Positions 54,228-62,399 of a stretch of DNA of 64,000 nt are shown one piece after another. A program made the position numbers and the translations under genes. The stretch is from Marihabitans asiaticum (lineage in GTDB: Bacteria; Actinomycetota; Actinomycetes; Actinomycetales; Dermatophilaceae). Numbering within the stretch: the stretch's first letter is position 1; each line of letters starts with the position of its first letter. A model generated the notes under the pieces. It searched no databases and had not been told where the DNA came from. It was given only the letters and a program-made list of their open reading frames with translations. The DNA lies in assembly GCF_007828725.1 (NCBI RefSeq), contig NZ_VIUW01000002.1:620001-684000 (forward strand). The letters are read 5' to 3'.

Positions 54228-54698
54228 TCAGCCGCTGCACCGTACGTCGCCAAGCACGTCGACGAACCGCTGGTCCCGGACCGGCCATCCCGGGCAGCCC
54301 GATGCGCCGTTGACCGTATCGGCGGAGATGCGAACAGTCGCAACAATGACGGTGTCGATGTAGCAAGGGATGGTCAAGGTCGCCCCTGGTCGAAGGGGTG
54401 CGGAGAGAGTGATCAGGAACCCCGACCTCGACGAGCCCGACACCGTGTATCCGGCACCGGAATCTACGCCGAAGAAGAATGCCGATCCCGAGCGAACGAA
54501 AACTTGGAAGGTCGACCCACTCTGAATCGGCGACTCCGCAGCGACGACGAAGGTCCCGGTGGCGCTTCCGAAGCTTGTCCTGCAGGAACCACTCAGGGCG
54601 TACCTCGCGCTCTCACACGACGCGGCGAAGGCGGGAGCCGCCGAGCCCACGACTGCCGCGGGCACGGCCCACCCGACAGGCCACACGCGAGGCCTCAC
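54228..54698 (-). CDS. Secreted small Cys-containing protein, hypothetical
   Basis: A 156-residue protein with a signal peptide (VGWAVPAAVVGSAAPAFA, cleavage before ASCES) and a mature part rich in Ser, Thr and Val (FGSATGTFVVAAESPIQSGSTFQVFV), probably a beta-sandwich, with six cysteines that may pair. No family is recognised. The GTG start overlaps the stop of the DUF5701-like gene (GTGA), but base composition here (about 54150-54560) is lower in GC than the flanks and codon choice is laxer, so the gene may be an import. Confidence 0.65.
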   Translation of the reverse strand: MRPRVWPVGWAVPAAVVGSAAPAFAASCESARYALSGSCRTSFGSATGTFVVAAESPIQSGSTFQVFVRSGSAFFFGVDSGAGYTVSGSSRSGFLITLSAPLRPGATLTIPCYIDTVIVATVRISADTVNGASGCPGWPVRDQRFVDVLGDVRCSG

Positions 54699-55336
54699 CG
54701 AACGGTCGAGTGCGGCTGCGGTGCGCAGCGGCCGGTGGCGGAGGCCATGCCAAGCCAGTCATGCCGGTTGCCCGACCAGCACCAGCCGACCTTGGGCGCG
54801 CCGTCGACGGCCTTGCCGCCGTCGCGCTCGGATCCGCCGGAGATCCAGATCGCGGGCGTGCGCTTGTCCAGGCGCCCCTTCTTGACCTTGCGCGAGCCGA
54901 TGGTCATGAAGCAGCGCCCGGGCTCGAGCATCTGTGGTTGCTGAATCAGCCAGCAGATGCCCTCGCTGATGGTCAGCGGGGTGCGGCCCGCCGCGACGAT
55001 CCGGGGCAGCGCGTCGTCGGGGCTGACGTCGCCCAGCTCGTCCCCGCGCTCGACACCGGTGACGACGTAGAGCGGGCTGTCGGGCACCTCGACCTCGGGG
55101 ATGGGGGAGAAGGCAGCCAGGTCGGTCATGTCGCTGACGACGAAGCCCGGCTTGCCGGCTCGCGAGAGCAACGGCGCGAGCCGGGCGGCGGGCACGACGC
55201 TGGGGTGGACGACGAGAAGACCCGGCCCGCAGAGGAGCTCGCCACCGACCAGGTCGAGGAGCTCATCCTCGGAGCGGCCGGACATCTCCTCGAGACCGAG
55301 CTCGAGCAACCGGTCGAGCTGCTGTGCGACGAACAT
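54695..55336 (-). CDS. DUF5701-like conserved protein
   Basis: A 213-residue cytosolic protein. LIQQPQMLEPGRCFMTIGSRKVKKGRLDKRTPAIWISGG and APKVGWCWSGNRHDWLGMASATGR match the actinobacterial DUF5701 type as I remember it. No catalytic motif is known. The ATG at 55336 gives the family start; the frame is open upstream inside the LOG gene. It follows the LOG gene by 20 bp and is probably co-transcribed. Confidence 0.75.
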   Translation of the reverse strand: MFVAQQLDRLLELGLEEMSGRSEDELLDLVGGELLCGPGLLVVHPSVVPAARLAPLLSRAGKPGFVVSDMTDLAAFSPIPEVEVPDSPLYVVTGVERGDELGDVSPDDALPRIVAAGRTPLTISEGICWLIQQPQMLEPGRCFMTIGSRKVKKGRLDKRTPAIWISGGSERDGGKAVDGAPKVGWCWSGNRHDWLGMASATGRCAPQPHSTVR

Positions 55337-55356
55337 GCCTCGATTGTGCGCCTCGA

Positions 55357-55950
55357 TCAGGTCCCAGGTCGAAGCAGCTGGGGGTCGCTGCCGCGAGCGG
55401 CCAGCCCGGTGAGCATCGCGTCGAGGTCGTCCTCGATGACGAGGTCGTCCAGGCTCGCCCGGCTGACGAAGCCGGCGTCGACGAGTCCGGTCAGAGCGGA
55501 GATCAGCGGCTGCCAGAACCCGCCCCCCTCCGCGGTCGGCAGGTCGAGCAGCCCGACCGGCTTGCCGTGGAGCCCGATCTGGCGCCAGGTCCACACCTCG
55601 AAGAACTCCTCGAGGGTCCCGATGCCGCCCGGCAGCACCAGGAAGGCGTCGGACAGGTCGGCCATCATCGCCTTGCGCTCGTGCATGCTGCGCACGACGT
55701 GCAGCTCGGTGAGGTCCTCGCGCCCCCACTCGCGCTGGACCATGAAGTCCGGTATCACCCCGATAGCCTCGCCCCCGGCGCCCATGACGCCCTCGGCGAC
55801 GGCCCCCATCAGGCCGCTGCCGCCCCCGCCGTAGACGACGCGCAGCCCCCGCTCGGCCAGGCCGGCGCCGACCCCCTTCGCCGCCTCGAGCAGGGTCGGG
55901 CTCTCGCCCGATGAGGAGGCGCAGAAGACACAGATGCTCGTCAGGCTCAC
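55357..55950 (-). CDS. LOG-family protein (cytokinin riboside 5'-monophosphate phosphoribohydrolase type)
   Basis: A 197-residue Rossmann-like nucleotide hydrolase. VYGGGGSGLMGAVAEGVM and LPGGIGTLEEFFEVWTWRQIGLHGKP (the PGGxGTxxE motif) are intact, with SMHERKAMMADLSDAFLVL between them. Such enzymes release nucleobases from nucleoside monophosphates. TACTCT six bases before the GTG indicates a leaderless start. Confidence 0.9.
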   Translation of the reverse strand: MSLTSICVFCASSSGESPTLLEAAKGVGAGLAERGLRVVYGGGGSGLMGAVAEGVMGAGGEAIGVIPDFMVQREWGREDLTELHVVRSMHERKAMMADLSDAFLVLPGGIGTLEEFFEVWTWRQIGLHGKPVGLLDLPTAEGGGFWQPLISALTGLVDAGFVSRASLDDLVIEDDLDAMLTGLAARGSDPQLLRPGT

Positions 55951-55975
55951 CGCGACAGAGTACGGGCGAAGGGGG

Positions 55976-56575
55976 TCAGCCGCGGACCGTGACGGCGGCC
56001 AGGAGCCGGGTGAGCCGCTGCGCCATCGCGTCGGCGGAGAGCTCCTCGTGCTCCTGCCACCAGTAGACGCTGGTGGCGACGACCGCCTCCCAGATGTGGT
56101 CGAGGAGGTCGTGATCGAGGGGGTCCTCAAGGCCCGCTGCCTCGAGGACGTCGCGGGTGCCGGCGGTGCCCATCGCGTGCAGCTGGTCGAGGTAGCCGGT
56201 CGCGGCCTGCTCGGCCGAGCTGCCCTGCGGCAGGGTCGCGTCGTGGACCAGGGCCCATGCATGCCGGTGCTCGACGAGCGCGGCGAAGATCGCGGTGAAG
56301 GTCTCCTGCGCCCTGCGGCCGGCCTCGGTCGACGTCTGCGCCGCCGCGACCGAGGCGACGAGAGGGGGCCCAACCTCCTCGAGGCAGGCCCGGGCGAGCT
56401 CGACCTTGTTGCCGAAGATGTTGTGCACCATGGCCTTGGACACGCCGGCGCGATGCGCGATCTCGGCCATCGAGGTCGTGGCGTACCCGCGTCGGCCGAT
56501 CTCGGCGACCGCGACCGCGATGAGCTGGCGCCGCCGATCGGCGCGGGCCACGCCCTTCGTCCCTGTCGTGCCCAC
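55976..56575 (-). CDS. TetR-family transcriptional regulator
   Basis: About 199 residues with the N-terminal HTH RRRQLIAVAVAEIGRRGYATTSMAEIAHRAGVSKAMVHNIFGNKVELARA and a helical ligand domain. A GAGGAG site seven bases before the GTG at 56575 supports this start; a GTG at 56617 is the alternative. A perfect 8-4-8 palindrome lies 60-80 bp upstream, between it and the divergent sterol-desaturase-like gene, which is the probable target. Confidence 0.88.
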   Translation of the reverse strand: MGTTGTKGVARADRRRQLIAVAVAEIGRRGYATTSMAEIAHRAGVSKAMVHNIFGNKVELARACLEEVGPPLVASVAAAQTSTEAGRRAQETFTAIFAALVEHRHAWALVHDATLPQGSSAEQAATGYLDQLHAMGTAGTRDVLEAAGLEDPLDHDLLDHIWEAVVATSVYWWQEHEELSADAMAQRLTRLLAAVTVRG

Positions 56576-56634
56576 CCGCGTCTCCTCGCTGCCTCGTGCC
56601 GACCGCCTGGCGTGCACATCTTGTCACCGACGCG

Positions 56635-56654
56635 AACTGACCCTATGGTCAGTT
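56635..56654. promoter_or_regulatory. TetR-type operator AACTGACC-CTAT-GGTCAGTT
   Basis: A 20-bp perfect inverted repeat with 8-base arms. The centre contains TATGGT, a possible -10 for the plus-strand gene, so a bound repressor would block that promoter. It sits between the TetR gene and the sterol-desaturase-like gene, the usual place for such an operator. Confidence 0.8.
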
Positions 56655-56702
56655 ACCGAAGCGTCACCACGCCGTACCCCCCCCCGACCTCGGAGGACCC
56701 CC

Positions 56703-57872
56703 ATGGCCCGTCCCGACCTCACCGTCCTCGCGATCCCCGGCTTCGTCGCCGCGATGGCCGCCGAGTACGCCTGGCAGCGCAGGCACCCGGCTCCCCTCGG
56801 GCCCGACGGCACCCCCGTGGACCGGCCCGGCGACTACGAGCTGCAGGACACCCTCGCGAGCCTGGCGATGGGGGTGGGCAGCCTCGTCGTGCCGCTCGCG
56901 ACCGCCCCCGCGCTGCGCCGGCTCGCCCCAGGGACCGGGCGCTGGGGCACCGCCCTGATCGCCACCGGCGTCGCCGCCGCTGCGGCCACCACCGTGGGCG
57001 ACGTCCTGCGCCGCCGACGCGAGCTCGGCTACCTCCCGGAAGCCGGAACGCTCCCGTCGGATGCTCCCGAGCCGGAGCTCGTCCGCTCCCGGGTGGACGC
57101 CCTCGGCCGGCTCACCGCCGGCTCGGCGGTCGCCGCCGTCGGAGCCGCCGCCCTGTCCGCCGCGACGCTCTGGACCACCCAGACCTCCGCGACCCGGCTG
57201 GCGCGGCACTCCCCCTTCGCCCCTCGCACCGGCCCGCTCGCCGCGATCGTCGCCGTCCTCGGCTGGGACGTCATCTACTACTGGAACCACCGGCTCAGCC
57301 ACGAGTCGCGCTGGCTGTGGGCCGTGCACGTCGTGCACCACTCGAGCCAGCGGTACAACCTCTCCACCGCGCTGCGCCAGCCCGTCGCCGAGGGCCTGAC
57401 CATGGCGGTCCCGTACGGGCTGCTCGCGCTGCTCGGGATCAGCCCGCGCGCGATCGAGGACGCCCGCGCGATCAACCTCATCTATCAGTTCTGGATCCAC
57501 ACCGAGGTGATCCGCTCGATCGGCTGGCTGGAGAAGGTGCTCAACACTCCGTCGCACCACCGCGCCCACCACGGCAGCCAGCGGCAGTACCTCGACATCA
57601 ACCACGGCTCGATCCTCATCATCTGGGACAAGCTCTTCGGCACCTTCGAGCCCGAGGACGAGCGGGTGCGCTACGGGCTGACCCGCAACATCGACAGCTT
57701 CGACCCGCGCACCATCGCCACGCACGAGTGGCGCGACATCGCGAGCGACGTCGCGAGCGCGCCGACCTGGGCCGACCGGGCCGGCTTCCTCCTCCGCGGG
57801 CCGGGTTGGGCCTACGAGCGAAGGGAGGAGCTCGCCTCCCCCGCCCCAGCCTCGGCCCCGGTCGCCGGCTGA
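56703..57872 (+). CDS. Sterol desaturase/fatty acid hydroxylase-family membrane protein
   Basis: A 389-residue integral membrane di-iron enzyme. The His clusters YYWNHRLSHES, AVHVVHHSSQ and HHRAHHGSQ are the three catalytic boxes; five to six helices surround them. It may hydroxylate or desaturate a lipid. GGAGGACCCCC precedes the ATG. Probably controlled by the divergent TetR through the operator at 56635-56654. Confidence 0.9.
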   Translation: MARPDLTVLAIPGFVAAMAAEYAWQRRHPAPLGPDGTPVDRPGDYELQDTLASLAMGVGSLVVPLATAPALRRLAPGTGRWGTALIATGVAAAAATTVGDVLRRRRELGYLPEAGTLPSDAPEPELVRSRVDALGRLTAGSAVAAVGAAALSAATLWTTQTSATRLARHSPFAPRTGPLAAIVAVLGWDVIYYWNHRLSHESRWLWAVHVVHHSSQRYNLSTALRQPVAEGLTMAVPYGLLALLGISPRAIEDARAINLIYQFWIHTEVIRSIGWLEKVLNTPSHHRAHHGSQRQYLDINHGSILIIWDKLFGTFEPEDERVRYGLTRNIDSFDPRTIATHEWRDIASDVASAPTWADRAGFLLRGPGWAYERREELASPAPASAPVAG

Positions 57873-58282
57873 CCCACACTGTCGTCGCCTGACCAAACTG
57901 CTGCATGCAGCACTTCGTTGGCGGTGCAGCAGGCCGGCCCGTCGGGGTGTTCAGCCGGTGACTCGCGGGTCGGACGACACGAGTAGGTCCCCTCGGCGCG
58001 GCGACCCTGAGGTCTCGTGGGGTCGCCAGGGTGGCGCGCGGACTTGTATCGTCGTACCCGCGGGTAGCAACGGCGGGCGAAGGGAGAGCCGGGCCGGCGG
58101 CGGACGAAAAGGGGCGGGAGATCGGGCCCGCGGCGGGCGGGAGGCCAGGCGCACCGAGGGGGCGAAGGGGGTCAGGCGCTGGCCAAGCCCTTGCGGGCGG
58201 TAGCAGGTGCTGGTGCGGCACGGGCGGGGAACTGCTGCACCGCCGAGCACCGGACGGGCTGCCCGATGGTGACAATGGGCCG
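57873..58282. other. 410-bp intergenic region with palindromes, no supported gene
   Basis: Contains TGCTGCATGCAGCA (57899-57912, perfect palindrome), a TATCGT -10-like box at 58047 immediately followed by TACCCGCGGGTA (58055-58066), and several GGCGGGCGAAGGG-type tracts. Frames on both strands are Arg/Gly-rich shadows without family likeness. It may hold the Mca-like gene promoter and perhaps a small RNA. Confidence 0.5.
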
Positions 58283-59068
58283 GTGACCACAGTCTTCTTC
58301 CACGCCCACCCCGACGACGAGTCCACCCAGACGGCCGGGTCGATGATCCTCGCCAGCGATGCCGGCCAGCGAGTGGTCCTGGTCTATGCGACCGGCGGCG
58401 AGCACGGCACCCGGCCTGCGGACCTGGGCGAAGGGAGAACGGTCGCCGAGCACCGCCGGGGCGAGGCCCTCGCGTCGGCGAAGGTCACCGGGACCGCGCG
58501 GGTGGAGTGGCTCGGTTACACCGACTCGGGCATGCACGGCTGGGAGGAGAACGCCGCCGAGGGGTCCTTCCACGGCGCCGACCGGGATGAGGCCGCTCGC
58601 CGGCTGGCCGCGATCCTCGACGAGGAGGACGCCGCGATCCTCGTCTGCTACGACTGGCACGGCGGCTACGGTCACCCCGACCACGTGCAGGTCAACCGGG
58701 TCGCTCATCGCGCCGCGCAGATGGCGGCCACGAGGCCGCGGATCCTCGAGGTGACGATGAACCGCGACGAGATGCGGCGCCGCTTCGCCGAGGCCCGCGA
58801 GGCGGGCATCGACCCTGGCTGGGAGGTCGACAAGCCGATGGAGGACGGCGAGCCGATCGGGATGCCCGAGGCCTACATCCGGTGGCACGTCGACGTCTCC
58901 TCGGTGCTCGACCGCAAGCGCGCCACCCTGGAGTGCCACTCCAGCCAGGAGGACGTGCAGGGCATGCTCGTGATGGACCCGGAGGTCTATGCCGCCGCCT
59001 TCGGCGCCGAATACTACGCCGAGCCGGGAGCCGAGCCGGGGATGATCTCGGCCAACCCGTTCGTCTGA
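58283..59068 (+). CDS. PIG-L deacetylase, mycothiol conjugate amidase (Mca)-like
   Basis: Zinc amidase of the LmbE family, 261 residues. FFHAHPDDESTQTAG has the AHPDDE zinc motif and YDWHGGYGHPDHVQVNRV the second His. The C-terminal AYIRWHVDVSSVLDRKRATLECHSSQ follows the Mca/MshB pattern. Mca cleaves mycothiol S-conjugates during detoxification; that role is inferred from similarity. The GTG start is preceded six bases by GACAAT (leaderless). A second LmbE-family gene lies at 5.7 kb. Confidence 0.85.
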   Translation: MTTVFFHAHPDDESTQTAGSMILASDAGQRVVLVYATGGEHGTRPADLGEGRTVAEHRRGEALASAKVTGTARVEWLGYTDSGMHGWEENAAEGSFHGADRDEAARRLAAILDEEDAAILVCYDWHGGYGHPDHVQVNRVAHRAAQMAATRPRILEVTMNRDEMRRRFAEAREAGIDPGWEVDKPMEDGEPIGMPEAYIRWHVDVSSVLDRKRATLECHSSQEDVQGMLVMDPEVYAAAFGAEYYAEPGAEPGMISANPFV

Positions 59069-59083
59069 CCGGCGAAGGGGGGC

Positions 59084-60283
59084 TCAGTCGCCCCCGGCGT
59101 CTGCCGCGCCCCTGAGCGCCTGGTCGAGGTCGGCGACGAGGTCCTCGGCCGCCTCGAGACCGACCGAGAGACGCAGCAGACGATCAGACGGCTTGGCGTC
59201 GTCGGCGACCGGGCGGTGGGTAAGCGACGCGGGGTGCTGGATGAGGGTGTCCACCCCGCCGAGAGAGACCGCGTGAGTGATCAGGCGGCACCGCTGCGCG
59301 ACCTGCGCGGCGACCGCACGACCGCCCCGCGGCATGAAGGCGATCATTGCTCCGGGACCCTGCATCTGGGGATGGACCCCGTCGCCGGAGCCCTCCAGCC
59401 CCGGGTAGTGCACCGTCTCGACCAGCTCGTGCTCGCTGAGCCACGTCGCGATCTCGCCCGCGGTGGCCTGCTGCGCACGCACCCGCACCGGGAGGGTCTG
59501 CAGACCACGGTGCAGCTGGTAGGCGGCCATCGGGTGGAGCAGCGCCCCGGTCACGGCTCGCACCTGCCGCAGGCGCGTCGCCCACTCCCCGCTCGTGGCG
59601 ACCACTCCGCCCATCAAGTCGCCGTGCCCGCCGAGGTACTTCGTCGCCGAGTGCAGCGACAGCGCCGCGCCGTGCTCGAGCGGCCGCTGCAGCACCGGCG
59701 TGGCGAAGGTGTTGTCCACCAGCACCGGCACATCACCTGCGGCCCCGACCACCTCAGCGATGTCCACCAGCTCCAGCGACGGGTTGGCCGGGGTCTCCAG
59801 GACGACCAGGCCGGTGTCATCTCCCTTCGCCTCTCTCCTGGTAGCGATCGCGTCGGCGATCTCGTCGGCCTCCGCCCAGGTCACCTCGGTCCCGAGCAGC
59901 CCGGTGGCGAGCAGATGATCGGTCCCGCCGTAGAGCGGCCGGACGGCCACGACGTGCGGGCGGCCTGCGGCGACGCAGGCGAGCAGGGTCGCGCTGGCCG
60001 CCGCCATGCCAGAGGCGAAGGCGACCGCCTCCTCGGCCCGCTCGAGACCGGCCAGCGCCTCCTCGGCCCGGGCGACGTTGGGGTTCCACAGCCGCTGGTA
60101 GACCAGCGAGCTCGTCCCGTCGTCGGGCCGGCCGCCCTGGGCCAGCACCTCGTAGGAGTGCCCTCCGCCCTCGAGATCCGGCACGGGATAGGTGGTGGAC
60201 AGGTCGATCGGGGGGACGTGCACGCCGAGGCCGGTGAGGTCCTCACGGCCGGCGTGCACCGCCCTGGTGTCGGGGTGTGTCAT
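59084..60283 (-). CDS. Cys/Met metabolism PLP enzyme (cystathionine gamma-synthase/lyase-type)
   Basis: A 399-residue trans-sulfuration family enzyme. YQRLWNPNVARAEEALAGLE, FASGMAAASATLLA, VVLETPANPSLELVDI, VLVDNTFATPVLQRP and HSATKYLGGHGDLMGG (Lys that binds PLP) are intact. Which reaction it performs cannot be fixed; many relatives are gamma-lyases. CATTGT seven bases before the ATG suggests a leaderless start. Confidence 0.9.
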   Translation of the reverse strand: MTHPDTRAVHAGREDLTGLGVHVPPIDLSTTYPVPDLEGGGHSYEVLAQGGRPDDGTSSLVYQRLWNPNVARAEEALAGLERAEEAVAFASGMAAASATLLACVAAGRPHVVAVRPLYGGTDHLLATGLLGTEVTWAEADEIADAIATRREAKGDDTGLVVLETPANPSLELVDIAEVVGAAGDVPVLVDNTFATPVLQRPLEHGAALSLHSATKYLGGHGDLMGGVVATSGEWATRLRQVRAVTGALLHPMAAYQLHRGLQTLPVRVRAQQATAGEIATWLSEHELVETVHYPGLEGSGDGVHPQMQGPGAMIAFMPRGGRAVAAQVAQRCRLITHAVSLGGVDTLIQHPASLTHRPVADDAKPSDRLLRLSVGLEAAEDLVADLDQALRGAADAGGD

Positions 60284-60335
60284 GGCTCACACAATGTCAG
60301 ATGTTCCGCATCGGCGAACGTCGACCGACACCGAG

Positions 60336-60354
60336 GCAGGCAAGCCTTACCTCT
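60336..60354. promoter_or_regulatory. Candidate IdeR/DtxR iron box before the small Cys protein
   Basis: GCAGGCAAGCCTTACCTCT fits the 19-bp consensus TWAGGTWAGSCTWACCTWA at 15 of 19 positions. It ends five bases before the TACCGT -10 box of the 60372 gene, overlapping its core promoter, which is the arrangement for repression by iron-loaded IdeR. Confidence 0.55.
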
Positions 60355-60371
60355 GCGGTACCGTCCCGTCC

Positions 60372-60578
60372 GTGAGCAAGAAGGTCCGGGTCGGCAAGGT
60401 CACGATCAAGCAGAAGTGCTGCGTGAGCAAGAAGCGGTGCAGCAGCTGCCCGATCCGCCTGCTCGCCGAGGGCCGGATGCCTAAGGGGTACACGGTCCAC
60501 AAGCGCAAGCTCGTGACCGTCAGCGCCAAGAAGGCGAAGAAGGCCAAGGCCGCCGCCCGGCGGCTCGACGCCGCCTGA
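60372..60578 (+). CDS. Small basic Cys-rich protein, hypothetical
   Basis: A 68-residue protein: VGKVTIKQKCCVSKKRCSSCPIRL puts four cysteines in a CC-x5-C-x2-C arrangement that may bind a metal, and the C-terminal 25 residues are Lys/Ala/Arg-rich (VSAKKAKKAKAAARR). Related small actinobacterial proteins exist but have no function I know. TACCGT seven bases before the GTG indicates a leaderless start and a putative iron box covers the promoter, so it may be induced in iron starvation. The ferritin gene follows. Confidence 0.75.
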   Translation: MSKKVRVGKVTIKQKCCVSKKRCSSCPIRLLAEGRMPKGYTVHKRKLVTVSAKKAKKAKAAARRLDAA

Positions 60579-60616
60579 CCCCCTTAACGCAGGCGCCGCC
60601 CCCCCTTCGCCCCGGG

Positions 60617-60635
60617 TACGGCTTGCCTAGCCTGC
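60617..60635. promoter_or_regulatory. Candidate iron box upstream of the ferritin promoter
   Basis: TACGGCTTGCCTAGCCTGC fits the DtxR/IdeR consensus at about 13 of 19 positions. It ends 24 bases before the TACCTT -10 box of the ferritin gene, at about -56 to -38, a position suited to activation, as known for mycobacterial bacterioferritin. Confidence 0.45.
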
Positions 60636-60672
60636 GATGACAGCCCCGGCCGCGAGCCGTACCTTGCCGTGC

Positions 60673-61194
60673 ATGACCTCACGCTTCGCCGCCCAGCTCA
60701 ACACCCAGATCGGTGAGGAGCTCGCCGCGCACCAGCAGTACATCGCTGTCGCCGCGCACTACGACGCGCTGACCATGCCGCAGGCGGCGGGGTTCTTCTT
60801 CCGCCAGGCGCGCGAGGAGCGCGACCACGCGATGATGATGATCCGCTACCTCCTCGACACGGACGAGGCGGTGCAGATCCCGGCCGTCGACGCGCCTCGC
60901 TGCGACTTCGACGGGGTCGTCGACCCGGTGGAGCTGGCGCTTGCGCAGGAGCATCGGGTCACCGAGCAGATCTATGCGCTGACCAAGATCGCGCGCGAGG
61001 ACGACGACTTCGCCGCTGAGCAGTTCATGCAGTGGTTCATCAAGGAGCAGGTCGAGGAGGTCGCGACGATGGATGACCTGCTGGCCGTGGTGCGCCGCAG
61101 CGAGGACGACGTCAACGACATCGAGGCCTACGTCGAGCGCGAGCTCGGCGCGGGCGAGACCGACCCGACCGCTCCGCCCGTCGCCGACGCCTGA
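60673..61194 (+). CDS. Ferritin
   Basis: Iron-storage protein, 173 residues, non-heme type. IGEELAAHQQYIAVAAHYDAL, QAREERDHAMMMIRYLL (ExxH di-iron ligands) and QFMQWFIKEQVEEVATMDDLL (ExxxQ ferroxidase ligands) are all present. An acidic tail (GAGETDPTAPP) follows. TACCTT seven bases before the ATG gives a leaderless start; a possible iron box lies upstream. Resembles mycobacterial BfrB. Confidence 0.93.
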   Translation: MTSRFAAQLNTQIGEELAAHQQYIAVAAHYDALTMPQAAGFFFRQAREERDHAMMMIRYLLDTDEAVQIPAVDAPRCDFDGVVDPVELALAQEHRVTEQIYALTKIAREDDDFAAEQFMQWFIKEQVEEVATMDDLLAVVRRSEDDVNDIEAYVERELGAGETDPTAPPVADA

Positions 61195-61683
61195 TCAGGG
61201 GTAGAGCCGGCGGAACCGCTCCAGGACCACGGGCATGTCGGGGGCGAAGCCGCCCGCCGCGTGCTCGGTGAAGAAGCGTTCGTGCACCCGGCGCCAGTGG
61301 GCCAGGGTGCGCTCACCCTCGCCTTCGGCGGCGGCGTGGGCCTCGTCGACCTCGGCGAAGGGGGTGACCCGCACCTCGGTCGTGACGACCAGCGCACGCG
61401 GCTTGGCCCGTCCGTCGAGGACGATGCCGAGCAGCCCGGGCTCGGGGAGTGGCTCGTCGAACGTGTCGTAGTCGGCGCGCGCGGAGGCGGTGGCGGTCTT
61501 CGTGCCGTCGAGAACGAGAGCGAGAAGCCGGTCGGCCTGCTGCGGGTTCGCGCCGAACGACCACGCCGGAGGCCGAAGCAGACCGACCGCGTTCTCTCCT
61601 GTGTAGGTGGGCACGCCCTGCAGGTCCGCGTGGCTTCGCGCGACCTCCCAGAAGGCGTCGAGCTCGCTGGCTTGAGGTTCCAC
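61195..61683 (-). CDS. ASCH-domain protein
   Basis: A 162-residue ASCH domain, a PUA-like RNA-binding fold or small amidohydrolase. LVLDGTKTATASARADYDTF is the conserved GxKxxT loop; LRVTPFAEVDEAHAAAEGEGERTLAHWRRVHERFF-type C-terminus fits the family. The GTG at 61683 is the start. Its 3' end abuts the convergent ferritin gene with no spacer, so terminators would overlap coding DNA. Confidence 0.88.
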   Translation of the reverse strand: MEPQASELDAFWEVARSHADLQGVPTYTGENAVGLLRPPAWSFGANPQQADRLLALVLDGTKTATASARADYDTFDEPLPEPGLLGIVLDGRAKPRALVVTTEVRVTPFAEVDEAHAAAEGEGERTLAHWRRVHERFFTEHAAGGFAPDMPVVLERFRRLYP

Positions 61684-61709
61684 CGCACTAGCGTGCCACC
61701 CGATCGCGA

Positions 61710-62399
61710 TCAGCGACGTGTGATGTGGACCCGCCCGTCGCTGATCGCGAAGGCGACGTCGGCGAGGGAGTCCACGACGAGGTCCGCATCGGAGAGGTCC
61801 TCAGCGGCAGTCGTCGTGGTCACGGCCAGCACCGCACAACCCGCTGCCCGCGCTGCGGCGACCCCGCTCGGGGCGTCCTCGACGACGAGGCAGTCGCCGG
61901 GGTCCGCCCCAAGCCGCTGAGCCGCGAGCAGGTAGGGGTCGGGGTGTGGCTTGCCCCGCTCGACGTCGTCGATGGTGACCAGATGCTCGGGCACGTCGAT
62001 CCCGGCCGCGTCCAGACGGACCCGGGCGAGGTCGGTGGTCGCCGAGGTGGCGATGGTGCAGAGCGGACGCCGACCGGCCTGCCGGTCAGCCTCACCGGCC
62101 AGCGTCGCGATCGCCTCGGCGGCGCCGGGCAGGGCGACCACCCCGTCGGTGTCGCCGAGCTCGAGCTCGTCGATCCTCGCCTGGGCGGCCTCGGGGTCGA
62201 GATCGGGCGCCACCGAGGCGATGATCGCGCTCGCCGGCATGCCGTGGTGACCGGCGAGCCGGTCCGGATCGATGTCGTGCTCCATCGCCCAGCGCAGCCA
62301 GGACCGCTCGACCGACCCGGTCGAGTCGACGAGGGTGCCGTCGTTGTCGAAGATCACGGCGGCGAAGGTGCGCTCGGTCAGCTCGCTCGCTTGGCTCAC
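61710..62399 (-). CDS. HAD-superfamily phosphatase
   Basis: A 229-residue beta-phosphoglucomutase-like HAD. VIFDNDGTLVDSTGSV (nucleophile Asp), TIATSATTDLARV (Thr/Ser), GKPHPDPYLLAA (Lys) and VVEDAPSGVAAARAAG (Asp pair) are intact. Substrate unknown. The GTG start overlaps the methyltransferase stop by four bases, so it is the third gene of a coupled operon. Confidence 0.9.
   Translation of the reverse strand: MSQASELTERTFAAVIFDNDGTLVDSTGSVERSWLRWAMEHDIDPDRLAGHHGMPASAIIASVAPDLDPEAAQARIDELELGDTDGVVALPGAAEAIATLAGEADRQAGRRPLCTIATSATTDLARVRLDAAGIDVPEHLVTIDDVERGKPHPDPYLLAAQRLGADPGDCLVVEDAPSGVAAARAAGCAVLAVTTTTAAEDLSDADLVVDSLADVAFAISDGRVHITRR

Noticed and set aside
57958-58203. 81-codon plus-strand ORF in the gap before the Mca-like gene
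   Set aside because: Arg/Gly-rich, no ribosome site, no similarity; looks like random open frame in GC-rich DNA.
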